DNA of 64,000 bases, from positions 124,001 through 188,000 of the forward strand of contig NZ_SOHK01000012.1 of assembly GCF_004404055.1 (NCBI RefSeq), in the 5' to 3' direction. The translations under genes were made by a program, and so were the position numbers. The notes below the pieces were generated by a model that made no database searches, was not told where the DNA came from, and saw only the letters and a list, made by a program, of their open reading frames with translations. This DNA comes from Cryobacterium ruanii. GTDB lineage: Bacteria > Actinomycetota > Actinomycetes > Actinomycetales > Microbacteriaceae. This document shows positions 1 through 8,989 of this stretch, one piece after another. How positions within the stretch are numbered: the stretch's first letter is position 1; every line of letters begins with the position of its first letter.

Positions 1-2
1 GA

Positions 3-137
3 GCGCAAAAAGGGGCCATTGAGAGCGACAATCGGGCACTTTTCGCGCGCTCGCGGAGCGAGATATCACTGCGCGATAGGCGGGGCATCGACGTGCGGAG
101 CTTAGAGATGACTACGAAACTGGAGCTGTTCCGGTAG
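3..137 (+). CDS. Possible C-terminal end of a gene cut by the left window edge
   Basis: One frame is open from the window edge to a TAG at 135-137 and would encode about 44 residues ending in LELFR. The stretch is rich in charged residues and about 70% of third codon positions are G or C, less than in neighbouring genes, so it could also be chance. No family is recognised. The DNA from 138 to 229 holds weak inverted repeats (for example 174-179 with 189-194) and no recognisable gene. Confidence 0.2.
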   Translation, partial: AQKGAIESDNRALFARSRSEISLRDRRGIDVRSLEMTTKLELFR

Positions 138-229
138 GTGGGTACCGCACCTTCACGATGTAAGGGTGCCCAGGGCGCAAGACTCGGCTGCGCCTTAGCT
201 AAGAACCGGGCCGCCGCCTCGATGCGAGG

Positions 230-676
230 TCAGGTGAGAGCGAGCTCGAAGCCGGAGGCGTGCTCGTAGATGCCGTAGTTGCCGATGTCGGTGAAGCCGA
301 GGCTGCGGTAGAGGGCGAGGGCCTCGGGCTGGGCGTAACCGGTCTCCAGGCGCATCCGCTCGTAGCCGAGGCTGCGGGCGAGCGATTCGAGTTCACGCAG
401 AATCGTGCGGGCGTGGCCCTGGCGACGGTAAGCGGGGTTGGTCCACATACGTTTGACCTCGGCGGTCGTGGCGTTGAACTGCCGCAGGCCACCACCGGCG
501 ACCGTCGTGTCGCCGTCGACGAGCACGAGAAAGCCGCCGCTCGGTGCTTCGAACTCGGCGCCGTCGACGTCGTGCACCGAGTCGCCGTCGCCATAGCGGG
601 TTTCGTATTCGCGGTGCAGGTCGAGCAGGAGAGGGACTACCTCGGGGTCGCCGAGGCGCACGGATACACATTTCAC
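230..676 (-). CDS. GNAT family N-acetyltransferase
   Basis: This 148-residue protein looks like a single-domain GNAT acetyltransferase, which moves an acetyl group from acetyl-CoA to an amine; the substrate cannot be told. The acetyl-CoA loop is visible as RRQGHAR at about residues 84-90, after the strand EVKRMW, and the C-terminal part has the usual ALALYRSLGF motif. I chose the GTG at 676 because a -10-like hexamer CACACT (684-689, minus strand) lies 7 nt before it, as in other leaderless genes here. A longer frame from a TTG at 745 exists but would run over this element and into the promoter of the divergent MaoC gene. Confidence 0.85.
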   Translation of the reverse strand: MKCVSVRLGDPEVVPLLLDLHREYETRYGDGDSVHDVDGAEFEAPSGGFLVLVDGDTTVAGGGLRQFNATTAEVKRMWTNPAYRRQGHARTILRELESLARSLGYERMRLETGYAQPEALALYRSLGFTDIGNYGIYEHASGFELALT

Positions 677-736
677 GATTACCAGTGTGCGCCTTGTTAG
701 GGCCAGCTCCTGACCGGTCTGCCAGGGCTCTCTGAG

Positions 737-742
737 TAGACT
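737..742 (+). promoter_or_regulatory. -10 element of the MaoC-murB operon
   Basis: TAGACT sits exactly 6 nt before the GTG start at 749, so transcription would begin at or next to the start codon. No convincing -35 is seen at 17 bp. Confidence 0.5.
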
Positions 743-748
743 CAACGG

Positions 749-1195
749 GTGTCAGTGAACCCAGAGTTGCAGGGGCGGGTCTTTCCGCCGGTCGCACCGT
801 ATCTTGTCGGCCGTGAAAAGGTGCGCGAATTCTCCCGCGCCGTGTTCGCGACCAACCCGATCAACCACGATCCCCAAGCGGCCCGCGCGGCCGGCCACGC
901 CGACGTTGTAGCCCCGCCCACCTTCGCCGTGGTCGTGCAGGAGGCCACGCTGGCCCAACTGCTCGCCGAACCCGACGGCGGCATCGACTTCACCCGCGTC
1001 GTGCACGGCGACCAGCGCTTCAGCTATACCCGCCCGATCGTCGCCGGCGACGAGCTCACAGCGACCCTCGCCGTGACGAGCATCAAGACGCTCGGCGCTC
1101 ACGCGATGGTGACCGCCGAGTCCACGATCGTCGACGCAGCCGGCGCCCACGTCGTGACAGCGACCTCCACCCTCGTCGTCAGGGGAGACGAATGA
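749..1195 (+). CDS. MaoC-like dehydratase, N-terminal type (HadA-like)
   Basis: This 148-residue hot-dog-fold protein is of the FAS1-like/MaoC N-terminal dehydratase type (UPF0336). In mycobacteria the related HadA is the non-catalytic or stabilising partner of HadB in (3R)-hydroxyacyl-ACP dehydration. The N-terminus VFPPVAPYLVGREKVREFSRAV is typical. It overlaps the next gene by 4 bp, consistent with a heterodimer. Organisms of this kind generally lack mycolic acids, so the exact acyl substrate is unknown. The start is a GTG with a -10 element just upstream and no Shine-Dalgarno sequence. Confidence 0.85.
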   Translation: MSVNPELQGRVFPPVAPYLVGREKVREFSRAVFATNPINHDPQAARAAGHADVVAPPTFAVVVQEATLAQLLAEPDGGIDFTRVVHGDQRFSYTRPIVAGDELTATLAVTSIKTLGAHAMVTAESTIVDAAGAHVVTATSTLVVRGDE

Positions 1196-1614
1196 TCCCC
1201 GTTCTGGCTGACCTCACCGTCGGCAGCGTCGTCGCTGAGGCGAGTTTCTCATTGACGCGCGATTCACTCGTGCGCTACGCCGGGGCATCCGGTGATTTCA
1301 ATCCGATTCACTACCGCGATGATGTCGCGCGGTCGGTGGGCCTGTCGGGCGTACTTGCCCACGGCATGCTCACCATGGGCCTGGCCGTGCAGCCCGTCGT
1401 CGACTGGGCTGGCGACCCCGCCAGGGTCATTGACTACCAGGTGCGATTTACCCGCCCGGTCTTCGTCGACGCCACCGTTGGCGCCGTTGTGATGGTCGTC
1501 GCCAAGGTCGGCGCGCTCGAGCCCGACGCCGGAATCGTGCGCATCGACCTGACCGTGACCTTCAACGGCGCGACCGTTCTCGGCAAGGCGCAGGCGCGCG
1601 TCAACCTGGCCTGA
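1192..1614 (+). CDS. MaoC family dehydratase (HadB-like)
   Basis: A 140-residue MaoC/hot-dog protein with the hydratase signature: the segment YAGASGDFNPIHYRDD (about residues 27-42) carries the catalytic Asp-His pair, followed by GVLAHGMLTMG. It is expected to hydrate or dehydrate acyl thioesters as the catalytic partner of the preceding subunit. The ATG overlaps the upstream stop (ATGA), and murB begins 4 nt after its stop, so the three genes form one operon. Conservation of this pair beside murB is usual in Actinobacteria. Confidence 0.9.
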   Translation: MIPVLADLTVGSVVAEASFSLTRDSLVRYAGASGDFNPIHYRDDVARSVGLSGVLAHGMLTMGLAVQPVVDWAGDPARVIDYQVRFTRPVFVDATVGAVVMVVAKVGALEPDAGIVRIDLTVTFNGATVLGKAQARVNLA

Positions 1615-1618
1615 ACTC

Positions 1619-2812
1619 ATGATCGAACCCGTTCCCCTGAGCACGCTCACCACCTTTCGCGTCGGCGGGCCACCCGCCGCGCGGGTCGCGCCGGCCACCG
1701 AGCAGGACCTCATCGACGAGACCCTCGCCGTCTGGGGCCTGGATGAGAACTGGCTGCTGCTCGGCGGCGGTTCCAACACCATCGTCGCCGACGAGGGCTT
1801 CGACGGCATCGTAATTCAGGTGGTGACGCGCGGCATCGCGGTGCTCGGCCGCGAAACGGATGCCGCTGACAGCGTCGATCCCCTCGCCGTCGGCCCCGAA
1901 TCGGTCACCGACGGCGGCGAACAGGTACGCCTGCGCGTGCAGGCCGGTGAACCCTGGGACGACCTCGTCGCCTATGCGGTGGACCACGGCTGGGCCGGCA
2001 TCGAGGCGCTGTCGGGCATTCCCGGATCGTGCGGTGCCGCGCCCGTGCAGAATATCGGCGCGTACGGCCAGGAACTCTCCGACAGCCTCAGGGCGATCGA
2101 CTTTCTTTCCTACGAGAGCGGCGAGGTTGAGCGGCTGGAGCGCGCCGACCTCGATCTTGGGTACCGCACGTCGGCGCTCAAGCAGGGCCTGCGCGGAGTC
2201 GTGCTGGCGATCGAGCTGGAGTTGCACGATACATACGCCGAGGCATCCGTTTTGGGGAGCGTCCTCGGGCAGCCGCTGAAGTATGCGCAACTCGCCGGGG
2301 CACTCGGCGTGCAGCTCGGCGACCGGGTGCCATTGCAGAGCGTGCGCTCAACCGTGCTCGGCCTGCGGGCCGGCAAGGGTATGGTGCTCGACCCCGCCGA
2401 CCCCGACACGTTTAGCGCCGGCTCGTTCTTCACCAACCCGATCGTCACTGAGACCTTTGCGCGCTCGCTGCCAGCGGATGCCCCGCGCTGGAAACTCGGG
2501 GAGGAGCCGGCCGATCGGGTCACTCCACTCGAGGAATACATGGGTGTCGGGCCGATTCCCGGCGGGGAACCGGTGCGCCTGGTCAAGCTCAGCGCGGCCT
2601 GGCTGATCGAGCACGCCGGTGTCAGTCGCGGATTTCGCCTGCCCGGGTCGAAGGCGGCCGTGTCGAGCAAGCACACCCTAGCGCTGACCAACACGGGCGG
2701 GGCTACGGCAGTGGAGATCGCCGAACTGGCTCGTTACGTGCTCGGCCGGGTGCAGGCCGAGTTCGGGGTGAACCTACAGCCCGAGCCGGTGCTGGTGGGG
2801 CTGACGCTGTAG
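1619..2812 (+). CDS. murB: UDP-N-acetylmuramate dehydrogenase
   Basis: MurB reduces UDP-GlcNAc-enolpyruvate to UDP-MurNAc with NADPH and FAD in the cytoplasmic stage of peptidoglycan synthesis. The 397-residue protein shows the FAD-binding PCMH fold with LLLGGGSNTIVAD (about residues 44-56) and the glycine-rich GIPGSCGAAPVQNIGAYGQE (about 135-154). The segment SAGSFFTNPIV (about residue 265 on) contains the catalytic serine, and SKHTLALTN follows near the C-terminus. It is somewhat longer than the common 350-residue form. It is the third gene of the MaoC operon. Confidence 0.97.
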   Translation: MIEPVPLSTLTTFRVGGPPAARVAPATEQDLIDETLAVWGLDENWLLLGGGSNTIVADEGFDGIVIQVVTRGIAVLGRETDAADSVDPLAVGPESVTDGGEQVRLRVQAGEPWDDLVAYAVDHGWAGIEALSGIPGSCGAAPVQNIGAYGQELSDSLRAIDFLSYESGEVERLERADLDLGYRTSALKQGLRGVVLAIELELHDTYAEASVLGSVLGQPLKYAQLAGALGVQLGDRVPLQSVRSTVLGLRAGKGMVLDPADPDTFSAGSFFTNPIVTETFARSLPADAPRWKLGEEPADRVTPLEEYMGVGPIPGGEPVRLVKLSAAWLIEHAGVSRGFRLPGSKAAVSSKHTLALTNTGGATAVEIAELARYVLGRVQAEFGVNLQPEPVLVGLTL

Positions 2813-2830
2813 TCGGTCGTCCCTCCCGAC

Positions 2831-2910
2831 CGGCGCACGGCAGCGCCCAGGCCGTCAGTCAGTCGGCTCGGCGCACGGCAGCGCCCAGGCCGTCAGTCAG
2901 TCGGCTCGGC
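2831..2910. repeat. 38-bp perfect tandem duplication
   Basis: A 38-bp unit at 2831-2868 is repeated exactly at 2869-2906, with 4 further matching bases. The second copy contains the last codons and stop (2897-2899) of the minus-strand membrane protein gene; the first copy lies in the convergent gap after murB. Confidence 0.95.
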
Positions 2911-3304
2911 GGGCGGCGGCAGCGATGCCGGCCACGACGAGACCGAGCCCCACCGCGATGACCCCGCCGAGCAGCCAGAGCGTGGGATCCGGAGGCACGG
3001 GGAGCAGCGTGAACACCACCATATAGATGGCGAAGGCGAGCAGCAGAATGCCCCAGAGGATCGTGCCGAAGCGTGGGCGCAGGCGGGCTGCGGGTGCCGC
3101 TGCGGTGGGCCAGTCGGTGTTCGGGGCGAAGAAACTTGGCGTCGTGTCGGTCTCCCGATGCGGGAAGATCGACTTTGGATACGGCACGGTCGGGTGTACC
3201 GACAGGTTCTCGGTGGCGGCTGCGTCGCCATTCGGGCGGCTCGCGGAGAAATCTTCGGTGGGGGCGTCCGTGCCGGGGCTTGTGGGGTTCTGCGGTGTGG
3301 TCAT
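2897..3304 (-). CDS. Small membrane protein of unknown function
   Basis: A 135-residue protein with a hydrophilic, proline- and threonine-rich N-terminal half (residues 1-75) and two predicted transmembrane helices (about residues 80-100 and 107-128), ending in a positively charged tail. No enzymatic motif is visible. It lies 9 bp downstream of the PspC-domain gene on the same strand and is probably co-transcribed with it, suggesting an envelope role. Its 3' end is contained in the 38-bp tandem duplication. I do not recognise a family. Confidence 0.75.
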   Translation of the reverse strand: MTTPQNPTSPGTDAPTEDFSASRPNGDAAATENLSVHPTVPYPKSIFPHRETDTTPSFFAPNTDWPTAAAPAARLRPRFGTILWGILLLAFAIYMVVFTLLPVPPDPTLWLLGGVIAVGLGLVVAGIAAAARRAD

Positions 3305-3313
3305 GGTGGGGTC

Positions 3314-4903
3314 CTAGTCGATGGAGGAATCGAGCGTGACGACGCCGGCGAGGGTCCAGATGCGCACGAGCGGGCCGTCGCTGCGGTTGTTCGCGTTGAA
3401 GGTGCGCCGGTCGAAGGCGAACACGCCGGTCTGCTCGCCGTTTTCGGCGGCAACGGCGCGTCCGGAATATTCGACGCCGCCGACCAGTGCGCGCGATTCG
3501 ACGTGCACCGGGGCATTCGACGGTAGTTGAATGTCAGTGGCACCGACGAGGAGCCAGACATCGATGACGCTGTCCTCGTCGAGCCCGGGGTTGTCGAAGT
3601 CGCGCAGGTCGAGTGTGGTGTTCCCCACGATCATGGCGTAGCCCGTGACCGGGTTCGCCGAGGCGGAATTCGCGCTGAGCGACCAGACGGTGTTGCCGAC
3701 GGCCGAGAATTGGGTTCCCTGCGGAAACACCCCGAGCAGTACGAGGGTAGCCGCGGCCAGGAAGGCGAACCCTCCCATAGCGCCGTCGGTGCGGCCCCGG
3801 ATCCCGGCGATGACGATGCCGAGCGCGAGCACTCCGAGGGCGAAGGCGACGCCGAGAACCACCGCATCCAGGGACCAGACGCCGTTCGAATTCACCCCGG
3901 CAGCTACGGCGCCCATGGCCAGGGCCAAGCCGAGCACGATGGCGCTGAAGCCCGCCCCGGGGCGGCGGGCCTGCACCCGCGCACGGTGGGCGGCCTGGCG
4001 GGCACGGTTCTGTTCCTGCCAGAGGCGATTCTGCTCCGAGCGGATGCTCCGGGCCGAGTCCGGTGCATAAGCGCTGGCGTACGGGTTCACCGGTGGATAC
4101 GGTGCGGTGCGGGTGGGTGCGGCGGTCGGTGCGCTGTTCGTTGCCGTGCTGGCGGCCGCGAAAGCCAGGGTCGGAGCGGTTGCCGTGGTGGGATCGGTAT
4201 TATCGGTGGCTGCGATGGTGTCCGACGCGGTGGTCGCCGACGATCCCGGTGCGGCCGACGGGGCATCCGTTTGCTGGCGCGGACCCGAGCCGGGGCCGGA
4301 ACCGGACCCCGATTTAGGTTTCGGGTCGTAGACACTGCCCGGGCCGAACGGGCCGGCCGAAGGAGCGTCGGGGCCGAATGCGGGGCCAGATCCGGTGGGC
4401 GGCTGCGGTTTCTGCGAGCGGCGCGCCAGGAATACGACCAGCCAGACGATGGCGGCCGCCATGGCCAGCCCCCAGCCTAGTGAGAAGATGCCGATGAGCC
4501 AGTCGGGAAGGGCCCATAGTCCAGTTGGACCGTTCCACCAGAAGCCGCGGAACAGCGGCACGACGGTGAAGAGAAGGAATGCGCCGATCGCGATCATGGC
4601 TGGCTGGAAGCGACCGCGGATGGCGTCTTCGGCGTAAATGCGGCCAGCGCCGCGCGGCAGGAGTGCCCAGCCGACGGCGTAGGCGAAGACGACGGGACCG
4701 CCAAGGATGGCGATCACGACGGCGATGCCGCGCACGATGAGGGGGTCGAGTCCGGTGCGGGCGGCGATGCCGCCGCAGACGCCGGCGATCCAGCGGTCAC
4801 CGTCGCGGTTGAGGCCGCTGCCGCGAATCCAGTCGAAGAACCGGCTGATCTGGTCGGGTCGCTGTGCAGGATGAGGGGCGTCTGCCCTCGGTGTGTCGGT
4901 CAT
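3314..4903 (-). CDS. PspC domain membrane protein with C-terminal LiaF/toastrack-like domain
   Basis: A 529-residue membrane protein. An N-terminal PspC domain (SGLNRDGDRWIAGVCGGIAARTGLDPLIVRG, about residues 24-54) is followed by several transmembrane segments, a low-complexity Ala/Thr/Pro/Ser linker (about 160-270), four more helices, and a C-terminal beta-rich part (about 420-529) with GNTTLDLRDF and ALVGGVEYSG patterns, as in LiaF/DUF4097 toastrack domains. It is divergent from the PspC-histidine kinase gene, so it likely senses envelope stress with it. I chose the ATG at 4903 over one at 4939 because a CACACT hexamer lies 6 nt upstream (4910-4915). Confidence 0.85.
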   Translation of the reverse strand: MTDTPRADAPHPAQRPDQISRFFDWIRGSGLNRDGDRWIAGVCGGIAARTGLDPLIVRGIAVVIAILGGPVVFAYAVGWALLPRGAGRIYAEDAIRGRFQPAMIAIGAFLLFTVVPLFRGFWWNGPTGLWALPDWLIGIFSLGWGLAMAAAIVWLVVFLARRSQKPQPPTGSGPAFGPDAPSAGPFGPGSVYDPKPKSGSGSGPGSGPRQQTDAPSAAPGSSATTASDTIAATDNTDPTTATAPTLAFAAASTATNSAPTAAPTRTAPYPPVNPYASAYAPDSARSIRSEQNRLWQEQNRARQAAHRARVQARRPGAGFSAIVLGLALAMGAVAAGVNSNGVWSLDAVVLGVAFALGVLALGIVIAGIRGRTDGAMGGFAFLAAATLVLLGVFPQGTQFSAVGNTVWSLSANSASANPVTGYAMIVGNTTLDLRDFDNPGLDEDSVIDVWLLVGATDIQLPSNAPVHVESRALVGGVEYSGRAVAAENGEQTGVFAFDRRTFNANNRSDGPLVRIWTLAGVVTLDSSID

Positions 4904-5016
4904 GATTCGAGTGTGGCAGCGTGCCGAGATCGCTGCCATGGGGGATGACCCTGATTGGACCCTGATTGATTTTCGCAGGGTTCCGCCGGGTCAGTCCGGC
5001 GTGCTTGGATGAATAC

Positions 5017-6444
5017 GTGAGAACCGAACGGATGACTCGGCCCCGGCTTCGGCTGGTCGGCGGTGTCTGTGCGGGGTTCGCCGAGCACACCGGCGTTTCC
5101 CTGGGCAGGGTGCGTCTGGTCACCGTGCTGCTCAGCCTCTGCGGCGGCTTCGGCGCGTTGCTCTATGCCTGGCTGTGGGTGACGGTTCCGAGCATCGATA
5201 GCCGAGCGGCGGCAGACCCGCTGCCGAAGTCGAGCCTGGCGCGATCGAGAGTCGCGCCGTCTCCGTCGGCCCACGAGGCACGTGGGCCGACCGCGATCGC
5301 CCGCACGGTCGATGATTCCGGTGCGGTACGGATCGATCACGGTAACATCGGCCGCCCATCGACCGCGGATGGACCGTTCCCGAGCGCGGATGCCGCCTCC
5401 ACCCGGGCCGCGCCCGTTACCGAGATTTTGCTCGGTCTGGCCCTGCTCGCTGCCGGTGGCGCCCTCGTGGCGAGTCGCCTCGGCGCCGACATTCCGCTCG
5501 CCGTCGTGGTGCCCACTATCGTCGTGCTCGCCGGCACGGCACTCGCCTGGCGTCAGTTCGCTGACATTCGCAGTGGTGCGGCGCAGCAATCCTCGGCATT
5601 GCTCGTGCGCATTCTCGGAGCACTCGTGCTCGTCGCCGTCGGTATTCTGCTGTTTTTCGTGACCGGCACCAACCCGAATGCGTGGACGGTCATCTTGGCG
5701 GCGGCATCCGTTCTGCTCGGTGTCGCCGTGGTCACCGCGCCGTGGTTGCTGCGCCTGTGGAGCGACCTCGCCGATGAGCGGGCTGCGCGGGCCCGTGAAG
5801 CGGAACGGGCCGACATCGCCGCGCACCTGCACGATTCGGTGCTGCAAACCCTCGCGCTCATTCAACAGAAGGCCGGGCCGCACAGCGATGCCGCCCGGCT
5901 GGCCCGCGCGCAGGAACGCGAACTGCGCGAGTGGCTGTTCACCGGAACCCGTGGCGGCGGCGAACCGGCGACCGACCTGGCCACCGCGCTGCGTCGCATC
6001 GCCAGCGAGATCGAAGAAGATTTTGCGGTGCGTTTCGAGGTCGTGACGGTCGGCTCGGGGGTGGGTATGCGATCGGCCCCTGGCCCCGAGTCGACCCCGA
6101 GCAGTGTCGATGCCCAGGAATCCCTGGTCGCCGCCGCCCGAGAGGCCATGCTCAACGCTGCCCGGCATGCCGGGGGAGCGGTGTCGGTCTATCTTGAGAC
6201 CGGCACGCGCGGCATCGAATTGAGCGTGACCGACCGTGGGCCGGGCTTTCGGCTCGACCAGATTTCCGAAGACCGGCTCGGCGTGCGCGAATCCATCCTG
6301 GGACGGATGCGCCGGGCCGGCGGGACCGCCGCCGTGCGTCCCGGCCCGAATGGGGGCGGCACCGAGATTCTGCTGACCCTCCCTGCTCCACCGCAAACCA
6401 AACCGGCCCCCGATGAGCGCCACACCGAAACGAGCGTGCAATGA
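5017..6444 (+). CDS. PspC-domain sensor histidine kinase
   Basis: A 475-residue sensor kinase. A short N-terminal PspC motif (LRLVGGVCAGFAEHTGVSLGRVR) carries one membrane helix; a linker and four more helices follow (about residues 130-250). The HisKA_3 dimerisation box contains AAHLHDSVLQTLALIQ with the phospho-accepting histidine near residue 271. The C-terminal HATPase domain has NAARHAGG (N-box) and DRGPGF (G1 box). The next gene overlaps by 4 bp and encodes the cognate LuxR-type regulator. The start may be GTG 5017 or ATG 5032; neither has a strong ribosome binding site. Confidence 0.9.
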   Translation: MRTERMTRPRLRLVGGVCAGFAEHTGVSLGRVRLVTVLLSLCGGFGALLYAWLWVTVPSIDSRAAADPLPKSSLARSRVAPSPSAHEARGPTAIARTVDDSGAVRIDHGNIGRPSTADGPFPSADAASTRAAPVTEILLGLALLAAGGALVASRLGADIPLAVVVPTIVVLAGTALAWRQFADIRSGAAQQSSALLVRILGALVLVAVGILLFFVTGTNPNAWTVILAAASVLLGVAVVTAPWLLRLWSDLADERAARAREAERADIAAHLHDSVLQTLALIQQKAGPHSDAARLARAQERELREWLFTGTRGGGEPATDLATALRRIASEIEEDFAVRFEVVTVGSGVGMRSAPGPESTPSSVDAQESLVAAAREAMLNAARHAGGAVSVYLETGTRGIELSVTDRGPGFRLDQISEDRLGVRESILGRMRRAGGTAAVRPGPNGGGTEILLTLPAPPQTKPAPDERHTETSVQ

Positions 6445-7172
6445 CCACTCCCGAACCGAGCGAACAGGGCGGGCGTCCTCGGCGAGACGCCGGCACGCCG
6501 GCCGCACCAGCTGCGGCATCCGCTGGCCTGCGCGTACTCATCGTCGACGACCACTCCATCTTTCGTTCCGGGCTGCGCGCCGAACTCGACGCCGGCATCT
6601 CGGTGCTCGGCGAGGCTGCGACGGTCGACTCGGCGATCGCGAAGGTTATTGAACTGCAGCCGCGCGTCGTGCTGCTCGACGTGCACCTGCCCGGTGGGCG
6701 CGGCGGGGGCGGCGCCGAGGTTATTCGTGAGGCAGCGCAGCGTGCACCGCACACCCTGTTTCTGGCGCTCAGCGTTTCTGATGCCGCCGACGACGTGGTG
6801 AGCGTCATTCGCGCCGGCGCGCGGGGCTATATCACCAAGAGCGCCTCCGGGGCCGAGGTATCCGATGCTGCCCGCCGTGTCGCCGGCGGCGACGCCGTGT
6901 TCTCGCCGCGCCTGGCCGGGTTCGTGCTCGACGCCTTCGGCGCTGTCGCCGGCGAGACGGCCGAGACAACCGAGGAACTCGACCGGCTCTCTGTCCGCGA
7001 AACCGAGGTGATGCGCCTCATCGCACGCGGCTACAGCTACAAGGAGGTTGCGGGTGCCCTGTTCATCGCAGCCAAGACCGTCGAAACCCACGTCTCTGCC
7101 GTGCTGCGCAAACTGCAGCTCTCGAGTCGGCACGAGCTGACGGCCTGGGCGCTTGCGCGCAAACTGCTGTAG
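6441..7172 (+). CDS. NarL/LuxR-type response regulator
   Basis: A 243-residue DNA-binding response regulator. The receiver domain has IVDDHSIFRSGL at about residues 34-45 and the phospho-accepting aspartate in VVLLDVHLPGG near residue 77, with the conserved lysine in GYITKSASG. The LuxR helix-turn-helix is LSVRETEVMRLIARGYSYKEVAGALFIAAKTVETHV (about 180-215). The ATG lies in the stop of the kinase gene (ATGA), so the two are translationally coupled. The likely targets are the divergent PspC operon and other envelope genes. Confidence 0.95.
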   Translation: MTTPEPSEQGGRPRRDAGTPAAPAAASAGLRVLIVDDHSIFRSGLRAELDAGISVLGEAATVDSAIAKVIELQPRVVLLDVHLPGGRGGGGAEVIREAAQRAPHTLFLALSVSDAADDVVSVIRAGARGYITKSASGAEVSDAARRVAGGDAVFSPRLAGFVLDAFGAVAGETAETTEELDRLSVRETEVMRLIARGYSYKEVAGALFIAAKTVETHVSAVLRKLQLSSRHELTAWALARKLL

Positions 7173-7193
7173 CGCCCGGGCTTCAGGCCAGGC

Positions 7194-8048
7194 TTACGCG
7201 TCGCGTCGAATCCAACGAAACGTCGCCCGGCTCAGCACGAGCCCAAGCACCAGCCAGACGCCGAGGGCGCCGGCCACCCAGAGCAAATCCCATGTGCCGC
7301 TCTGCTCGGCAGCCGCGAAGCTTTCCGGAAGAAAGACCGAACGCATGCCCTGCGCCATCCATTTGAGCGGAAAGATGCTCGCCAGGTTCTGCATCCACTC
7401 GGGCAGCGTCGTGAACTGCAGGTAGACGCCCGAAATGAACTGCAGCACGAGCACCACGGGAGCCACAACGGCCGTGGCGCTGCGCCCCGACCGAGGCACC
7501 GCCGACAGCGCGATGCCGAGAAACGCACTCGTGATCACGCCGAACACAAACACCCAGGCGAAAGTCACCCATTTCCCGGGTTCGGTCGGCAGCGCGATAT
7601 CGAGCACAAGCCGCGCCACGAGAAGCAGTAGACCGGCCTGAAGAATCGCGGTGACGAACACCTGTCCGATCTTGCCGAGGAAATAGCTCAGCGGGGATAG
7701 CGGGGTGCCACCCAGACGTTTGAGGGTGCCGTCGCTTTTCTCGCCGGCGATATCGACGGCGAGGTTCTGCACACCGGAAAGAAGCATGCCGGCGGCGAGC
7801 ATGCCGGGCAGGTAGTAGGTGCCCACGCTGACGCCGCCGGTGCCGTCGGGATTCGCACCGATATTTCCGGAGGAGCTGAACGCGGCGGTGAAAATGCCAA
7901 GCATGATGAAGGGAAAAAAGAATGTGAACAACAGGGTATCGGGGGAGCGAAAGTACAGGCGCGTTTCATAGGCGATGCGAGACAGGCCGAGCGCGAGCGT
8001 GCTCGGAGCCTTGTTCTGCCGGCGGGTGCTCGAAATCGTGGCGCTCAT
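7194..8048 (-). CDS. ABC-2 type transporter permease
   Basis: A 284-residue integral membrane protein with about six hydrophobic helices and the ABC-2 membrane organisation (first helix near residue 38, then a large loop with GVSVGTYYLPGMLAAGMLLSGVQNLAVDIAGEKSDGTLKRL). Such permeases pair with one ATPase to export drugs, lipids or antibiotics. Its start overlaps the stop of the upstream ATPase gene by 4 bp. The substrate is not predictable. It converges on the response regulator gene with only 21 bp between stops. Confidence 0.92.
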   Translation of the reverse strand: MSATISSTRRQNKAPSTLALGLSRIAYETRLYFRSPDTLLFTFFFPFIMLGIFTAAFSSSGNIGANPDGTGGVSVGTYYLPGMLAAGMLLSGVQNLAVDIAGEKSDGTLKRLGGTPLSPLSYFLGKIGQVFVTAILQAGLLLLVARLVLDIALPTEPGKWVTFAWVFVFGVITSAFLGIALSAVPRSGRSATAVVAPVVLVLQFISGVYLQFTTLPEWMQNLASIFPLKWMAQGMRSVFLPESFAAAEQSGTWDLLWVAGALGVWLVLGLVLSRATFRWIRRDA

Positions 8049-8989
8049 GCCCGCACGTCCTTGTCTGTAAGCCGGCTTCGATCGGGCCGCGCCCCATTGG
8101 CGGATGCGGCAGCTTCGTTGCCGGGGGTCATCGCTTCGTGACCGCGCACGAGGGACAGGTACACGTCTTCAAGGCTTGGTCGGATCACCTCAAGACCTTC
8201 GGGTTCGGCGCCCTTGCCGCTGGCGACCAGGTTCGCCACGATCTGGGCAGGGCGGCTCGTGCGCTCCTCGCGCACCAATCCGTTGCCGTCACGCCAGCGC
8301 ACGACCGGAACGCGGGCATCCGCTCCGCCGATTTCGTCGAGCGGGCCGATGTCGATGAGCCGGCCACCGACGATGATTCCGGCACGGTCGCCGAGTTGCG
8401 CGGCCTCGTCGAGGTAGTGGGTAGTCAGCAGAATGGTGGTGCCTTCCGCCTTGAGCCCGCGAATCAGGTTCCAAAACTGATGCCGGGCCTCGGGGTCGAA
8501 GCCTGTGGTCGGTTCGTCGAGAAACAACAACTCGGGGCGTCCGATAATGCCGAGGGCGACATCCACTCGGCGACGCTGCCCGCCGGAAAGCTTGCTGACA
8601 CGGGTTTTCGCCTTCTCGCGCAGCCCCGCCGCGTCGATGACCTCGTCGACGTCGCGGGGATGGGGATAGAATCCGGCGAAGTGGCGCAGCTGCTCGGTCA
8701 CGGTCGCATTCCCGCTTTCGTTGCTGGTCTGCAGCACAATGCCGAGGCGGGCCTTCCAGTCCAGGCCTCCGCGGTGCGGATCAATGCCGAGCACGCTCAC
8801 CTCACCGCCGGAACGGTCACGGTAGCCCTCGAGAATCTCGATCGTCGTGCTCTTGCCGGCGCCATTCGGGCCGAGCAGGGCGAAGGTCTCACCGGCCGCG
8901 ATCGAGAAACTCACGCCACGCACCGCCTCGACGCCGCCATACGATTTTTGCAGGTCGCGCACCTGCACGACCGGGGGTGTGGTTGTCAT
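8045..8989 (-). CDS. ABC transporter ATP-binding protein (ABC-2 exporter)
   Basis: A 314-residue ATPase of the DrrA/CcmA type. Walker A is GPNGAGKST (about residues 38-46), the Q-loop GIVLQTSNES, the signature LSGGQRRRVD (about 138), Walker B LLFLDEPTTGFD and the switch histidine LLTTHY. The C-terminal 80 residues form the extra domain common in DrrA-like proteins. It forms a two-gene operon with the downstream permease. The start ATG has no clear Shine-Dalgarno; a TAAGAT hexamer lies 9 nt upstream. Confidence 0.95.
   Translation of the reverse strand: MTTTPPVVQVRDLQKSYGGVEAVRGVSFSIAAGETFALLGPNGAGKSTTIEILEGYRDRSGGEVSVLGIDPHRGGLDWKARLGIVLQTSNESGNATVTEQLRHFAGFYPHPRDVDEVIDAAGLREKAKTRVSKLSGGQRRRVDVALGIIGRPELLFLDEPTTGFDPEARHQFWNLIRGLKAEGTTILLTTHYLDEAAQLGDRAGIIVGGRLIDIGPLDEIGGADARVPVVRWRDGNGLVREERTSRPAQIVANLVASGKGAEPEGLEVIRPSLEDVYLSLVRGHEAMTPGNEAAASANGARPDRSRLTDKDVRA

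Noticed and set aside
1-229. RNA gene or terminator at the left edge
   Set aside because: Weak inverted repeats such as 174-194 exist, but none has a T tract or a tRNA/ncRNA signature.
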